Positions 17,595 through 26,416 are shown, numbered from the stretch's first letter. The stretch is 64,000 bases of DNA from CAYNRE01 sp964399535 (GCA_964399535.1 CAYNRE010000009.1:310001-374000); one strand, 5' to 3'. The notes: generated by a model from the sequence alone, not told the origin. Made by a program: numbers and translations.

Positions 17595-19001
17595 ATGGTT
17601 CGATCCGCTCTCCGACGCCTGGCGCTGGCAGTCGCTTTTAGCATGGCTCTCTGCGGCGCTCGCGCGGCGCAGGCCCATTTTGTCTGGATCAGTTCCCAGG
17701 CCGACGAAACGGGCGATCGCTGGGCCAAGGCCTGGTTCGCCGAGACGCCCGAGCCGGGCGAGCCACACCTGGTAAGCCGGCTGACCGGCATCGAAGGCTG
17801 GATTCGCGCCGCCGGCGGGGAAACCACCCCGCTCGAGTGGCGCACCGCCGAGGGAGACGAGCCCCGCGAACTGGTCGCCACGCTGCCCCGGCTCGACGCC
17901 TGGGTACTCGAGGCCCATCGCCAATACGGCGTGTTCCAGCGCGGCGAAGGCGCTCCCATTTTGCTGGAGTACTACGCCAAGCATCTGGGCGCAGTCCAGG
18001 CGGAAAACTGGGCCGAGTTGGCTCGCTCGACCCGACTTCCGCTCGATGTGGTGCCCCAGTTCTCGGGCGAGCGGCTAACGATCACCGCGCTCTGGCAAGA
18101 CAAGCCGGCCGCGGGGGCAGAAATCAGCGTTCGCACGCCCGCCGGAGACGAACAAACGCTGACCGCCGACGACCAGGGCCAGGTTACGCTGGCCGCGGGT
18201 GCCGCCGGCACCTACGCCGCCCGGGCTCGCCTGGTTGAAGCAGACCACTCTGGCGAGCTCGACGGAAAGCAATACTCGGGCGTTTGGCACCTGACCACGG
18301 CCACCTTTGCCCGGCCGCTCGGCACCGCTACGGCGGCCGCTGGCGACGCCCCCACCGCGGCCCAGTTGCTCTCACAGGCCCGGGGCCACCGTGCCCTTTG
18401 GCATCAGTTCCCTGGCTTCACCAGCGACCTGCGAGTGCGGATCGACCAAGCCGACCTGAAAGGACGGATGAGCGTTTCGGCCAGCGGCAAGGTCGAGCTC
18501 GAACTGGCCGATTGCCCGCACCGCTCCTGGATCGACGAACAATTGGCCTCGCTGGTCAACCATCGCATGCCGGAAACCCCCTTCACCGAGGCCGCTGAAT
18601 TCCAGGTCGAAGACGGCCATCACGCGCTGGGGCGGCTACTGAAATTGGAAGACGCGGGCATGGGCAGCATGTACCGCGTGCAAGACGACGTAATCACCGA
18701 AGTCAACCGCGATGCCGGCCCCATGCGCTTCACGATCAGCGTGCTCAGCGTCGAACTGAACCGCGAAGGCCAGTACTTGCCCGGTGTGTTCACGGCCAGC
18801 TTCTGGAACCGCAAGTCGGGCGATTTGATGATGAGCCAGACGTTTGTCCATCACTGGACGCGCGTGGGCAGTTTCGATTTGCCCGAGCGGTTGCAGATTG
18901 TGCATACAGGCAAGAACGAGCGGCGGGTTCTCGATATCGCCTTTGGCCAACCGAGCCTAATGGCTCCGGCCGCCGGCGACGACGCCCAGGCCGCGCGCTA
19001 A
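17595..19001 (+). CDS. Exported DUF4198-DUF3386 fusion protein
   Basis: The 468-residue product has a Sec signal peptide (1-27) and a mature N-terminus HFVWISSQAD, the hallmark of DUF4198, a beta-sandwich family found with metal uptake systems. The His at the mature N-terminus could bind metal. From about residue 260 the protein switches to a DUF3386-like domain (FPGFTSDLRVRIDQADLKG ... GMGSMYRVQDDVITEVNR), otherwise known mainly from cyanobacteria. It starts 14 bases after the lipoprotein stop and is probably the last gene of the operon led by the PEP-CTERM gene. Function unknown; a periplasmic metal or iron role is inferred from the neighbours. Confidence 0.8.
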   Translation: MVRSALRRLALAVAFSMALCGARAAQAHFVWISSQADETGDRWAKAWFAETPEPGEPHLVSRLTGIEGWIRAAGGETTPLEWRTAEGDEPRELVATLPRLDAWVLEAHRQYGVFQRGEGAPILLEYYAKHLGAVQAENWAELARSTRLPLDVVPQFSGERLTITALWQDKPAAGAEISVRTPAGDEQTLTADDQGQVTLAAGAAGTYAARARLVEADHSGELDGKQYSGVWHLTTATFARPLGTATAAAGDAPTAAQLLSQARGHRALWHQFPGFTSDLRVRIDQADLKGRMSVSASGKVELELADCPHRSWIDEQLASLVNHRMPETPFTEAAEFQVEDGHHALGRLLKLEDAGMGSMYRVQDDVITEVNRDAGPMRFTISVLSVELNREGQYLPGVFTASFWNRKSGDLMMSQTFVHHWTRVGSFDLPERLQIVHTGKNERRVLDIAFGQPSLMAPAAGDDAQAAR

Positions 19002-19098
19002 CGCGAGTAAATCGGGCAGTCGCCCGGTCAGACCGCTCAAACCGAGCGGGAGCAACGAAACCGGCTTCGCCAAATAGGCCAGCCGCGCAAAAAAAAGA

Positions 19099-19138
19099 GG
19101 GGTGATCAAGAGTCCCGGCTAGGTCCACTGATCACCCC
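19099..19138 (-). terminator. Ten-bp perfect inverted repeat next to an A8 run
   Basis: GGGGTGATCA (19099-19108) and TGATCACCCC (19129-19138) form a perfect stem with a 20-base loop. An A8 run (19089-19096) on the plus strand becomes a U run on the minus strand, so it resembles a rho-independent terminator for leftward transcription. No leftward gene reads into it, so an operator or mRNA hairpin is equally possible. Confidence 0.4.
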
Positions 19139-19168
19139 GCATGGCGACAACCGACAAGCGATTGCCTC

Positions 19169-19183
19169 CGAACATGATTCTCC
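19169..19183. promoter_or_regulatory. Degenerate Fur-box-like site
   Basis: CGAACATGATTCTCC matches the perfect palindrome at 14493-14507 at 11 of 15 positions, including six of seven in the right half. It lies 184 bp before the second PEP-CTERM gene. This is weak evidence on its own. Confidence 0.3.
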
Positions 19184-19366
19184 GCTGGGACGGTGGACTG
19201 TCAAGTTCGAGCCGCACCGTTGGTCGGGTTGTTCGCAAGTTGGGTAGCGCTCCGCATCCCGGGGCGCCGCCCGGCGGCGACGATCGATCGATTTTTCGAT
19301 CCCGATCGCGCTCGGTTCGAACGAGTCGATTGTTTCCACCCCTGTTTTTCCACGGAGAAATGCTCA

Positions 19367-20338
19367 ATGCGTATCGCAAGCACTGTCTGGGCCTGCGCCC
19401 TGACCATGGCCGGATGGGCTGCCCCCCTTTCGGCGGGCACCGTCGTCAGCTTCAGCCAGCCCGATTTCGATCGCTGGATGTACCCTTTCAGTTCGACCCC
19501 CGGCGTGCGAGCTACCGCGTCGACGTTTGGCGCCCCGGGCCAGGACTCGTTCGATGATTACGACGCCCAATTCCTGTTGGGTTTCAACACGGCCGCGGCC
19601 GGGGTACCCACTTCGGTACCGAGCGGCTTTCGATTGCAGATCAACTCGGTTCGCGTCACCGCCACGCACACGACCGGCAGCTTCGATTACGACCCCACCC
19701 ACGACGACTTCACCAGTTACCTCGACGCGAGCGACCCCGAGGTAACCGTCGACGGCGACCCGGGCCGCCCGATCGAGCTGTTTGGAGTTGGCCTGCGCAA
19801 CGGGTTCGCGGCGCTGGGATTTGGGCCCACCGCGGCCGGGCCGCCCATCTTCGAAGAGAGCGAGGCCTACCGCTTCGGCAGTCCGCTCGGCAAAGCGGTT
19901 CGCAACGCTTTCGCCTGGGATCCCGCCGCGGGCGACGTCTCCAATGTCTTGGCCGATCGCTTGTGGTCGACCACTCCCTGGGCCGTGGGCACCACCGACC
20001 TCGACCCGGGCGATCCCGTTGTGCAAAGCGTCGCCGGTGTTTCGGCGGGAAACACCTTCGCCTTCGAGGTCGATCTCTCGCGAAGCGATGTGTTGGCTTA
20101 CCTCGAAGCGGGCCTGGCCAACGGCGGCCTGTTCTTCAGCGTGGTCTCGCTGCACAGCGTGGGCATGACCGGAGGCACCAATCCTAACTTTTATACGCGC
20201 GACAATTTCGATCCGGCCAAGATCGCTCCCACGCTCGCGATCGACTACGAGCTGGTGCCGATTCCGGAACCGGCCAGCGGGCTCTTGGCGCTCTGCGGCG
20301 CGGTGCTCTTGGCTTGTTGGAGACGGCGCTCGGCATGA
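19367..20338 (+). CDS. Exported PEP-CTERM protein (paralogue B)
   Basis: The 323-residue product starts at ATG 19367 with GGAGA eight bases upstream. It has a signal peptide to about residue 24 (PLSAG) and the same domain as the 14739 product: FSQPDFDRWMYPFS, DDYDAQFLLGFNT, GDPGRPIELFGVGL, NPNFYTRDNFDPAKIAPTL. It lacks the dockerin-like units. It ends with PIPEPASG, a hydrophobic helix and RRRSA, a PEP-CTERM signal. The two paralogues flank DUF1559 and DUF4198 genes. Function unknown; iron-regulated surface protein is the working inference. Confidence 0.82.
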   Translation: MRIASTVWACALTMAGWAAPLSAGTVVSFSQPDFDRWMYPFSSTPGVRATASTFGAPGQDSFDDYDAQFLLGFNTAAAGVPTSVPSGFRLQINSVRVTATHTTGSFDYDPTHDDFTSYLDASDPEVTVDGDPGRPIELFGVGLRNGFAALGFGPTAAGPPIFEESEAYRFGSPLGKAVRNAFAWDPAAGDVSNVLADRLWSTTPWAVGTTDLDPGDPVVQSVAGVSAGNTFAFEVDLSRSDVLAYLEAGLANGGLFFSVVSLHSVGMTGGTNPNFYTRDNFDPAKIAPTLAIDYELVPIPEPASGLLALCGAVLLACWRRRSA

Positions 20339-20452
20339 CACCGCGCGCCAGTGGCAGGGCAGCCGACAGCGGGCCACGGAGGGCCAGGCTGCCCCGGGGG
20401 AGCGCCGATTCCATGGTCAGAGGACCTCAGAAACCGAGTGGAGCTGGTTGCA

Positions 20453-21211
20453 ATGCTAGGTGAATCGAACTCGCCTTTAGGGCGCGCTGTTCAAGATTGT
20501 TGCCGGGGAGAATACCAGCGGGCCGTCCGTCGCTTGCGACGCGCCGTCAGGCGCGATCCCAACGACGGGCGGCTCTGGGAGACCCTCGGCATGGCCTATG
20601 GCGGGCTCGAGGAGCACGTTCAATCGGCCGATGCACTGGAGAGAGCTGCGCTGCTCAAGCCGCTCACCACCGCGGCCCAGTGCACCCTGGCCCAGGTCTA
20701 CGGTCGTCTCGGGCGCCCGGCCGAGGCCAGCGATATCTGGCAACATTTGGCCACGCTGAACGAGGTGCCGGTCGACTTGCTGCCTTCGATTTCAGCCGGA
20801 CTGGGCCGCAGCGGACTGCCGGCCGCGGCGGCCCAGGTTTGCCGGCGCGCCCTGCGCCACAATCCCGACGACGAATCGGCCTGGTTTGCCCTGGCCCATT
20901 TTCTCAGCCGTCAGGGCGCGCCGTTGTCGCGTATTACCTCCTGCTTGCGGCGGGCCTTTGCCCTAGCCCCCGACCGACTCGAGTACCGTTTGTCGCTGGC
21001 ATTCGCCTATCGGCGGTCGGATCACGTGGGGCTGGCCTACCGGCTAGTGGCTCAACTAAGCCTTGCCGATCTGGGGCGCCTGCGCTGCCAGCGATGCCTC
21101 GGTCAACTCATCGAACTGTACGAACAAGCCGCCGACGAATTGCAGCTCCAGGCCTGTCGCGGACGGCTGCGAAACCTGGGGGTCGCCGACACCAAGCGCT
21201 CGCGCGATTGA
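20453..21211 (+). CDS. TPR-repeat protein
   Basis: The 252-residue, mostly helical protein has no signal peptide from the chosen start (ATG 20453, with GGAG about ten bases upstream). TPR-like units are seen, for example YQRAVRRLRRAVRRDPNDGR, LWETLGMAYGGLEEHVQ and AQVCRRALRHNPDDESAW, about six in all. The C-terminal part contains CQRCLGQLIELYEQAADELQ. It lies between the PEP-CTERM paralogue B gene and the PepSY gene on the same strand. It may be a scaffold for the locus. Confidence 0.7.
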   Translation: MLGESNSPLGRAVQDCCRGEYQRAVRRLRRAVRRDPNDGRLWETLGMAYGGLEEHVQSADALERAALLKPLTTAAQCTLAQVYGRLGRPAEASDIWQHLATLNEVPVDLLPSISAGLGRSGLPAAAAQVCRRALRHNPDDESAWFALAHFLSRQGAPLSRITSCLRRAFALAPDRLEYRLSLAFAYRRSDHVGLAYRLVAQLSLADLGRLRCQRCLGQLIELYEQAADELQLQACRGRLRNLGVADTKRSRD

Positions 21212-21285
21212 CTCCCAGGCGACAGCCAAGTGGATGAAACGATCGCCCCAGGGTTCCGATATCCGCGGTCATCTCGAGTCGCACG

Positions 21286-22629
21286 ATGACACCGACCAGC
21301 ACCGGCTCCGCGCCTCCGATTTCTCCCCCGCGGGAGGCGATTCAGCCCTTTCCCGCCTCGACGGCACCTCGCGCCCGGGGAAGCCTGCATCGTCGCGTCT
21401 GGCGATGGCACTTCTTCGCGGGGTTGATCGTCGGCCCCGTCTTGCTTGTGATGGCGGCCACCGGCGCACTGTACCTATTCAAGAACGAGTTGGAGGTCGC
21501 CTGGCATCCCGATTGGTTCCGTCTCGCACCGCGAACCGGTCCGGTTTCGTACGAGTCGATCTTGGAAACCGCCCGGCAGCACTGCCCCCCAGGTTATGAA
21601 GCGGCACGGCTCGAAGTTCCTTCTGACCCGAGCCATTCAGTTGAAGTGCTGCTGTTGGCTCCGGATCAACCGTATCGGCGGATGCTGCTCGACCCATATT
21701 CACCGCGGGTCTTAGGCCAACTCGGGGGAGATGATTTTTTCGCGATTGTGCTCCGCCTGCACCGTACGCTTTGGATCGGGCAAGTCGGCCGCGTCCTGAC
21801 CGAGTTGACCACGTGCTGGACCCTGATCCTGCTGGTGACCGGAGCGTATCTCTGGTGGCCACGGCGGGGGCACCGCCGGGCCGGCGTTTGGTGGCCCCGC
21901 CTGGCGGGGAAGCGTTATACCCTGTTGCGCGATTGGCACTCGGTCTGCGGAGTTTATTTTCTGCCAGTCGCGGCAATCATCGCTCTCACGGGCTTGCTGT
22001 ACACGCAGATCTGGGGTGCCGGCTACCAATGGGCGGCCCTGCAAACGGGGGCTTATCGCATCTTCACCGATCCTCCGCAGTCGGTTTCCCCCCCGGCGGA
22101 TCGCCCAGCCTCGCTCGACGCGGTCGTAGGGCTTTGTCGGCAACGCTGCCCGGACCGACGCGTTAGCCTCGACTTGCCCGATGCGCCTCAAGACGCCTTG
22201 GTCGCGTTCTTGAGCCGGCCCCACGGCCCGAGCATCTCCGACATTCTAATCATCGATCGCTGGTCGGGAGCGCTCCTGGAGCACCGCCCTAGCCGCACCT
22301 TTCCCGCGCTGGGTTGGTGGGCCAATTGGAACTATCCCTTGCACGTGGGATCGGTGCTCGGCCTGCCGACGAAACTGTTGTGGCTCATCGCCTGCCTGGT
22401 GCTCATGCTTCTGCCGGCGACGGGCGCCTGGATGTGGTGGACGCGACGCCCCCGGGGAAGCTGGGGCGTGCCGCGCAAGTCTGAGTTGGCCATTCCCAGC
22501 GCCTTGTCGATTGCTATCGTGAGCATGGCCTTTCTGATGCCCGTCGCCGGGCTGTCGCTGGTGGCTGCCCTGATCCTGGAGCAAGCGATGGTGCGCTGGT
22601 CGCGGCATCGACGAACGCGCGCTGCGTAA
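21286..22629 (+). CDS. PepSY-associated transmembrane protein
   Basis: The 447-residue integral membrane protein has the PepSY_TM layout: a helix after RRVWRWHFFAGL (about 42-62, ending in the typical TGALYLF), a periplasmic PepSY-like domain with LHRTLWIGQVGR, helices near 165-185 (LLVTGAYLWWP) and 215-235 after RDWHSVCGVYFLPV, and two more near the C-terminus (PATGAWMWW). The conserved His residues in RVWRWH, LHRTL and DWHS are those suggested to bind heme or metal in this family. Relatives are often iron- or siderophore-linked (FoxB-like reductases). This fits hemP and the Fur box upstream. Confidence 0.85.
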   Translation: MTPTSTGSAPPISPPREAIQPFPASTAPRARGSLHRRVWRWHFFAGLIVGPVLLVMAATGALYLFKNELEVAWHPDWFRLAPRTGPVSYESILETARQHCPPGYEAARLEVPSDPSHSVEVLLLAPDQPYRRMLLDPYSPRVLGQLGGDDFFAIVLRLHRTLWIGQVGRVLTELTTCWTLILLVTGAYLWWPRRGHRRAGVWWPRLAGKRYTLLRDWHSVCGVYFLPVAAIIALTGLLYTQIWGAGYQWAALQTGAYRIFTDPPQSVSPPADRPASLDAVVGLCRQRCPDRRVSLDLPDAPQDALVAFLSRPHGPSISDILIIDRWSGALLEHRPSRTFPALGWWANWNYPLHVGSVLGLPTKLLWLIACLVLMLLPATGAWMWWTRRPRGSWGVPRKSELAIPSALSIAIVSMAFLMPVAGLSLVAALILEQAMVRWSRHRRTRAA

Positions 22630-22662
22630 CGCTTCGTGGCAACTCGGCCCCGCTGTCCACAA

Positions 22663-22677
22663 CCCCCGCGGCGGGGG
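22663..22677. terminator. GC-rich hairpin between convergent genes
   Basis: CCCCCG-CGG-CGGGGG forms a strong short hairpin between the PepSY and PAP2 genes, which converge. There is no U run, so intrinsic termination is uncertain. Confidence 0.3.
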
Positions 22678-22690
22678 CGAGCGCGATGGC

Positions 22691-23425
22691 TCAGGCGGCG
22701 TGGCGGCGGGGCGACAACGACGGCGCGGCCTCATTCGGCAGGCCGTCGGTAGCCAGGCGGCCGACCCAGCGCCCCCGGGCCAGCAGTTGCCCCACGCCCC
22801 AGCCCAGCGCGGCGCCCCAGGCCACGTCGCTGGGAAAATGCGCGGCGATTTCCACGCGCTGCAGCGCGACGCACAACGCCAGCAGGCCAAAATACCATCG
22901 CCCCCGAGGGTAGAGGGTCGCCATCAACACGGCGAGCGCCACCGCCGACGCGGTATGGGCCGAGGGAAAGCTGTGAAAGGTCGAACGCTCGTGCGACGGC
23001 GGAATCCAACCCCAAAAAGTCTGAAACACGTCGATCGTCTGGCTGGGCAACGAGCGGGGGCGCACCCGCGCCAGGAGCACTTTGAACACGTTGGCCGCCA
23101 TGCCGGCTCCCAGTCCGCCCAGCGCCAGCGGAACCACGCCTCGGCGCTTGGCGGGGTCCAGAACCCACACGCCTGCCAGCACTAGCGCAATTCCCCAGCC
23201 GTTGCCGAAGATTTCGGTCACGTGAAGCATCTCGTGCACCCGCCTCGGACACCCTCCGGCAGCCGCCCAGCGCCCCACGCCAAGGTCGATCGATAACAGC
23301 AGCCAGCCGAGCGCCACGAGCCCCACCGCGCCCCAGCCCGCCGCGCGCGCCGACGGGGCCGCCGGCCGTTCGCCAGCCCGAGCCTGGCCCAACGATGCCG
23401 GGCTCGGAAATGAAATCGTCGCCAT
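22691..23425 (-). CDS. PAP2-family membrane phosphatase
   Basis: The 244-residue membrane protein has six hydrophobic segments and all three PAP2 motifs: KVLLARVRP, PSAH, and RVEIAAHFPSD. These form the phosphatase active site on the outer face of the membrane. Substrates are probably lipid phosphates such as undecaprenyl pyrophosphate or phosphatidate; the sequence does not tell which. The start ATG 23425 is preferred; another ATG lies eight codons upstream at 23449. A run of nine C on the coding strand (23459-23467 on the plus strand) precedes the gene. Confidence 0.88.
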   Translation of the reverse strand: MATISFPSPASLGQARAGERPAAPSARAAGWGAVGLVALGWLLLSIDLGVGRWAAAGGCPRRVHEMLHVTEIFGNGWGIALVLAGVWVLDPAKRRGVVPLALGGLGAGMAANVFKVLLARVRPRSLPSQTIDVFQTFWGWIPPSHERSTFHSFPSAHTASAVALAVLMATLYPRGRWYFGLLALCVALQRVEIAAHFPSDVAWGAALGWGVGQLLARGRWVGRLATDGLPNEAAPSLSPRRHAA

Positions 23426-23746
23426 CGAATCGGTGCCTGGTCGCCGCATAAACGGTTCGGGGGGGGGCTGGTGTCGGGCAATCTGGTCTCGTCCACGCAG
23501 GAAGCGCGCCTGCCACGGTGCTTGGACGCGCGAGCAGATTAACCGTGGCCGCCCCGCCAACGCTACGGGAATTCCCGGGCCCCAGAGGGTTAGGTCCGCC
23601 CCATCCGGCGGGCGGGATGCTTCGCTACCTCGCCAGTCGCCCCCGCGCGCTGTGCCGTGCCAAATACTTGCGTCGCGCCAGAGTGAATTTAGGATGGTTG
23701 GTTCGGCGGGGGGGTTCTCAGTATTCCGAAGCGTTCTACCCGGGGG
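23426..23746. other. 321-bp divergent region between PAP2 and sugar ABC operon
   Basis: No gene is visible. It contains a nine-base G run and a candidate promoter for the ABC operon (listed separately). Confidence 0.35.
23668..23695 (+). promoter_or_regulatory. Candidate promoter of the sugar ABC operon
   Basis: TTGCGT (23668-23673) and TAGGAT (23690-23695) are spaced by 16 bp, about 50 bp upstream of the binding-protein start. Pattern match only. Confidence 0.3.
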
Positions 23747-24811
23747 GTGCCCAGCGTGGCGGACCAACTCGATCGCGGCAGCGAACGGCGGCGTTTTCTC
23801 GAGAACGCCGGGCTGGGCAGCCTGGCCCTGGCCGCCTGGGCCAGCGGCTGCACACCGGCGGCTCAGAGCCCGCCGGCCGCGGCTGGCCAGGCGGGCCGCC
23901 CGCTCAAGGCCCTGTTTTCCAACGCCGGCCTGCAAAGCACCTGGTGCAAACTGGGCAAAGATACGGCCGAGCTCTGGGGCCGGCTTCTGGGGGTCGAGGT
24001 CCGCTGGCTCGACGGCGAATTCGACCCCCAGGTGCAGCGCGACAAAATCGAACTGGCGGTCGACGACGACTGGGATTTCTGCTGCTTTCAAGCGGTCCAG
24101 ATCGATACCCTGGCCGAGCCCGTCCGCACGCTCCGCCGACGCAACATTCCCGTCATTTCGATGGATACGCTGCTCGTGCCCCCCGACCAGATGCGCGAGG
24201 TTGGCGTGTGGCTCGAAGTGACCCCCGATCAGGTCTACATGGGCCAATCCAGCACGCGCTACCTGGTCGAGAAAATCGGCGGGCGCGGGCGAGTGATTCA
24301 CATTGGCGGCCTTAGTGCTCACAGCGGCGCCCAGGGGCGCAAACAGGGCTTCGAGAGCGTCGTTGCCGAGTACCCGGAAGTCGAAGTGCTCGGCGGCGGG
24401 GTACGGTGGTGCGATTGGAAGAAAGAGAAAGCCCGGCAAACCTTCGAGGCGCTCCTGCAAGAATCGAGCGAGCCGATCGCCGGAGCCTTCTTTCATAGCG
24501 ACGACATGGCGCTGGCCTGTTTACCGGCCCTCAAGGGCACCCCGCACGAAGCGATGGTCGTTACCGCGGTCGACGGGCAGAAGGAGGGGCTGGCCGCCGT
24601 ACGCGACGGGGCCCTGGCCGCCACGACCGTAAACCCGGTTTGCCTGATTCACATGACTTCGCTGGTGATCGGCCAGTTCATCGTCCGCAATCAGGAACCG
24701 ATCGAGCAGGTGCCGCTGGAGATCGTAACGCCGGGCCCGCTCGTTTCGCGCGAGTCGGGAAACCTCGAAGCCATGCTCTACCTGGCCGACCCGCTCCACT
24801 GCCTGGTCTAG
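23747..24811 (+). CDS. Sugar ABC transporter substrate-binding lipoprotein
   Basis: The 354-residue periplasmic-binding-protein family 1 (RbsB-like) product starts with GTG. Its N-terminus holds a Tat-like motif ERRRFLENAG and then a lipobox (LAAWASGC), so it is probably a Tat-exported lipoprotein. The two-lobe pattern shows in RRRNIPVISMDT, GRVIHIGGLSAHSG and FFHSDDMALACLPAL. It is followed by the ATPase 57 bp downstream. The ligand is likely a sugar or polyol; the terminal glycerate kinase gene suggests a compound degraded through glycerate. Confidence 0.85.
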   Translation: MPSVADQLDRGSERRRFLENAGLGSLALAAWASGCTPAAQSPPAAAGQAGRPLKALFSNAGLQSTWCKLGKDTAELWGRLLGVEVRWLDGEFDPQVQRDKIELAVDDDWDFCCFQAVQIDTLAEPVRTLRRRNIPVISMDTLLVPPDQMREVGVWLEVTPDQVYMGQSSTRYLVEKIGGRGRVIHIGGLSAHSGAQGRKQGFESVVAEYPEVEVLGGGVRWCDWKKEKARQTFEALLQESSEPIAGAFFHSDDMALACLPALKGTPHEAMVVTAVDGQKEGLAAVRDGALAATTVNPVCLIHMTSLVIGQFIVRNQEPIEQVPLEIVTPGPLVSRESGNLEAMLYLADPLHCLV

Positions 24812-24868
24812 TCCAAAGCGATGGGGGGTCCGCGAGGCCGCCTTCCATTTCACCCAGCAGAGCCCCTC

Positions 24869-26374
24869 ATGACCATCGCCGCCGGCGCCTTGCGGCTGGA
24901 GTGCCGCGAGATCTCCAAACACTTCGGCGGTGCCTACGCGCTGGATCGGGTCGATTTCGATCTTCGCCCGGGCGAAATCCATGGTCTGGTCGGCGCCAAC
25001 GGCGCGGGGAAGAGCACGCTGATGAAGATTCTGGCCGGGGCCCTGCCCGACCACGATGGCCAGATCGCCATCGATGGCCAGCCGGTGCACCTGGCTAGCC
25101 CAGCCGCGGCCCTCGCCGCCGGCGTGGCCATGGTTTATCAAGAGCTTTCCGGCATCGGCTCGCTTTCCGTGGCCGAAAACGTGCTCCTCGGGCGCCAGCC
25201 GGTGGCGCGCTGGGGCCGGCTCGATTGGAAACGGATGCGCCAAGAGGCACGCCGCCAATTGGCCGAGCTCGACCTCGAGCTCGACGTGACCCGGCGCCTC
25301 GACCGGTTTCCGCTCGTCGTCCGGCAAATGGTGGAAATCGCTCGCGGACTGCACTCGGGCGCCCGAATCCTCATTCTCGACGAGCCCACCAGTGCACTCA
25401 GTCCGCCGGAAACCCGCCGCCTGATGCAATGGATTCGGCAGCTCAGCACCGGCGGGGTATCCGTGGTATTTATCAGCCACTTTCTCGAAGACGTGCTCGA
25501 GCTTTGCGATCGGGTCACCATCCTTCGCGATGGGCGGCGCGTGGCCACGCGGTCCGCCAACGAGCTCACCAAGCACGAGGTAATTCACACCATGTTGGGC
25601 CATTCGCTCCGGGGGCTCGAGGCCGGGTTCGAAACCGCTTGCCAACTACCGGCTCGCAGTTCGGTCGAACCCCGCCTGGTCGCCCGGGGGCTCGAACGGC
25701 CAGGCGTGTTCGGTCCGGTCGACCTGGAAGTGGCTCCTGGCGAGTGCCTGGGGTTGTATGGGTTTGTCGGCGCGGGCCATCAAGAGTTGGCTCATGCCCT
25801 GGCCGGCGCTCTGCGAGGCGTGGCGGGATCAATCGCTTGCGACGGAGCCCGGCTCCCCTTGGGCCAGACGGCGGCGGCGGTGCGGGCCGGAGTCGTCCTG
25901 GTGGCGGCCGATCGGGGACAAACTCTGGTTTCCCAGGCCGAAATCTATAAGAACGTCACCTTGGCCCATTTGCGCCGATTGCTGGGCCCCTGGCTTTCCT
26001 CCGGCCGCGAACTGGCCACGGCTCGGCCTTTCATCGAGCGCGTCGGCTGCCGCCCCCCGGCCCCCTGGCTCAAGGCCGGGCAACTCTCCGGCGGTAACCA
26101 ACAAAAGGTGGTGTTGGCCAAGTGGCTGGCCGGGCCCATCCGCGTGCTGGTCCTCGACGAACCCACCCGGGGCATGGACGTCGGCGCCAAGGATGAAATC
26201 CTGGCCTTGGTAGCCGAGCTACGCCGTTCGGGGGTGGCCGTGGTGCTGAGCTCCTCGGAGCCGGAACTGTTACTGGCGCACGCGGACCGAATCCTGGTAC
26301 TGCGGCGCGGCCAGGTAACCCGCGAGTTCGTCGATACCACGCTCGACAAGGCCGCCTTAATGCAAGCCGCGTAA
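24869..26374 (+). CDS. Sugar ABC transporter ATPase (RbsA-like, two cassettes)
   Basis: The 501-residue product has two fused ATP-binding cassettes, as in RbsA/XylG. Cassette 1 has GANGAGKST, VVRQMVEIARGL in the signature position and ILILDEPTSAL. Cassette 2 has a degenerate Walker A (GFVGAGHQEL), a canonical signature LSGGNQQKVVLAKWL and VLVLDEPTRGMDVGA. The degenerate second Walker A is normal in this family. Start ATG 24869 is preferred over a longer form without homology. Middle gene of the operon. Confidence 0.92.
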   Translation: MTIAAGALRLECREISKHFGGAYALDRVDFDLRPGEIHGLVGANGAGKSTLMKILAGALPDHDGQIAIDGQPVHLASPAAALAAGVAMVYQELSGIGSLSVAENVLLGRQPVARWGRLDWKRMRQEARRQLAELDLELDVTRRLDRFPLVVRQMVEIARGLHSGARILILDEPTSALSPPETRRLMQWIRQLSTGGVSVVFISHFLEDVLELCDRVTILRDGRRVATRSANELTKHEVIHTMLGHSLRGLEAGFETACQLPARSSVEPRLVARGLERPGVFGPVDLEVAPGECLGLYGFVGAGHQELAHALAGALRGVAGSIACDGARLPLGQTAAAVRAGVVLVAADRGQTLVSQAEIYKNVTLAHLRRLLGPWLSSGRELATARPFIERVGCRPPAPWLKAGQLSGGNQQKVVLAKWLAGPIRVLVLDEPTRGMDVGAKDEILALVAELRRSGVAVVLSSSEPELLLAHADRILVLRRGQVTREFVDTTLDKAALMQAA

Positions 26375-26416
26375 CCGACTAGCAGGCATTGCGCCTCGGC
26401 ACGATTGGAAGTGACA

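Larger units (their letters stand above)
19002..19366. other. 365-bp intergenic region upstream of the second PEP-CTERM gene
   Basis: No gene is visible. It contains a ten-base perfect inverted repeat (19099-19138) and a degenerate Fur-like site (19169-19183), listed separately. Confidence 0.4.

Noticed and set aside
25670..26374. Degenerate Walker A in the second half of the ABC ATPase as a sign of inactivation
   Set aside because: RbsA-type ATPases normally have a degenerate second Walker A with an intact signature motif.
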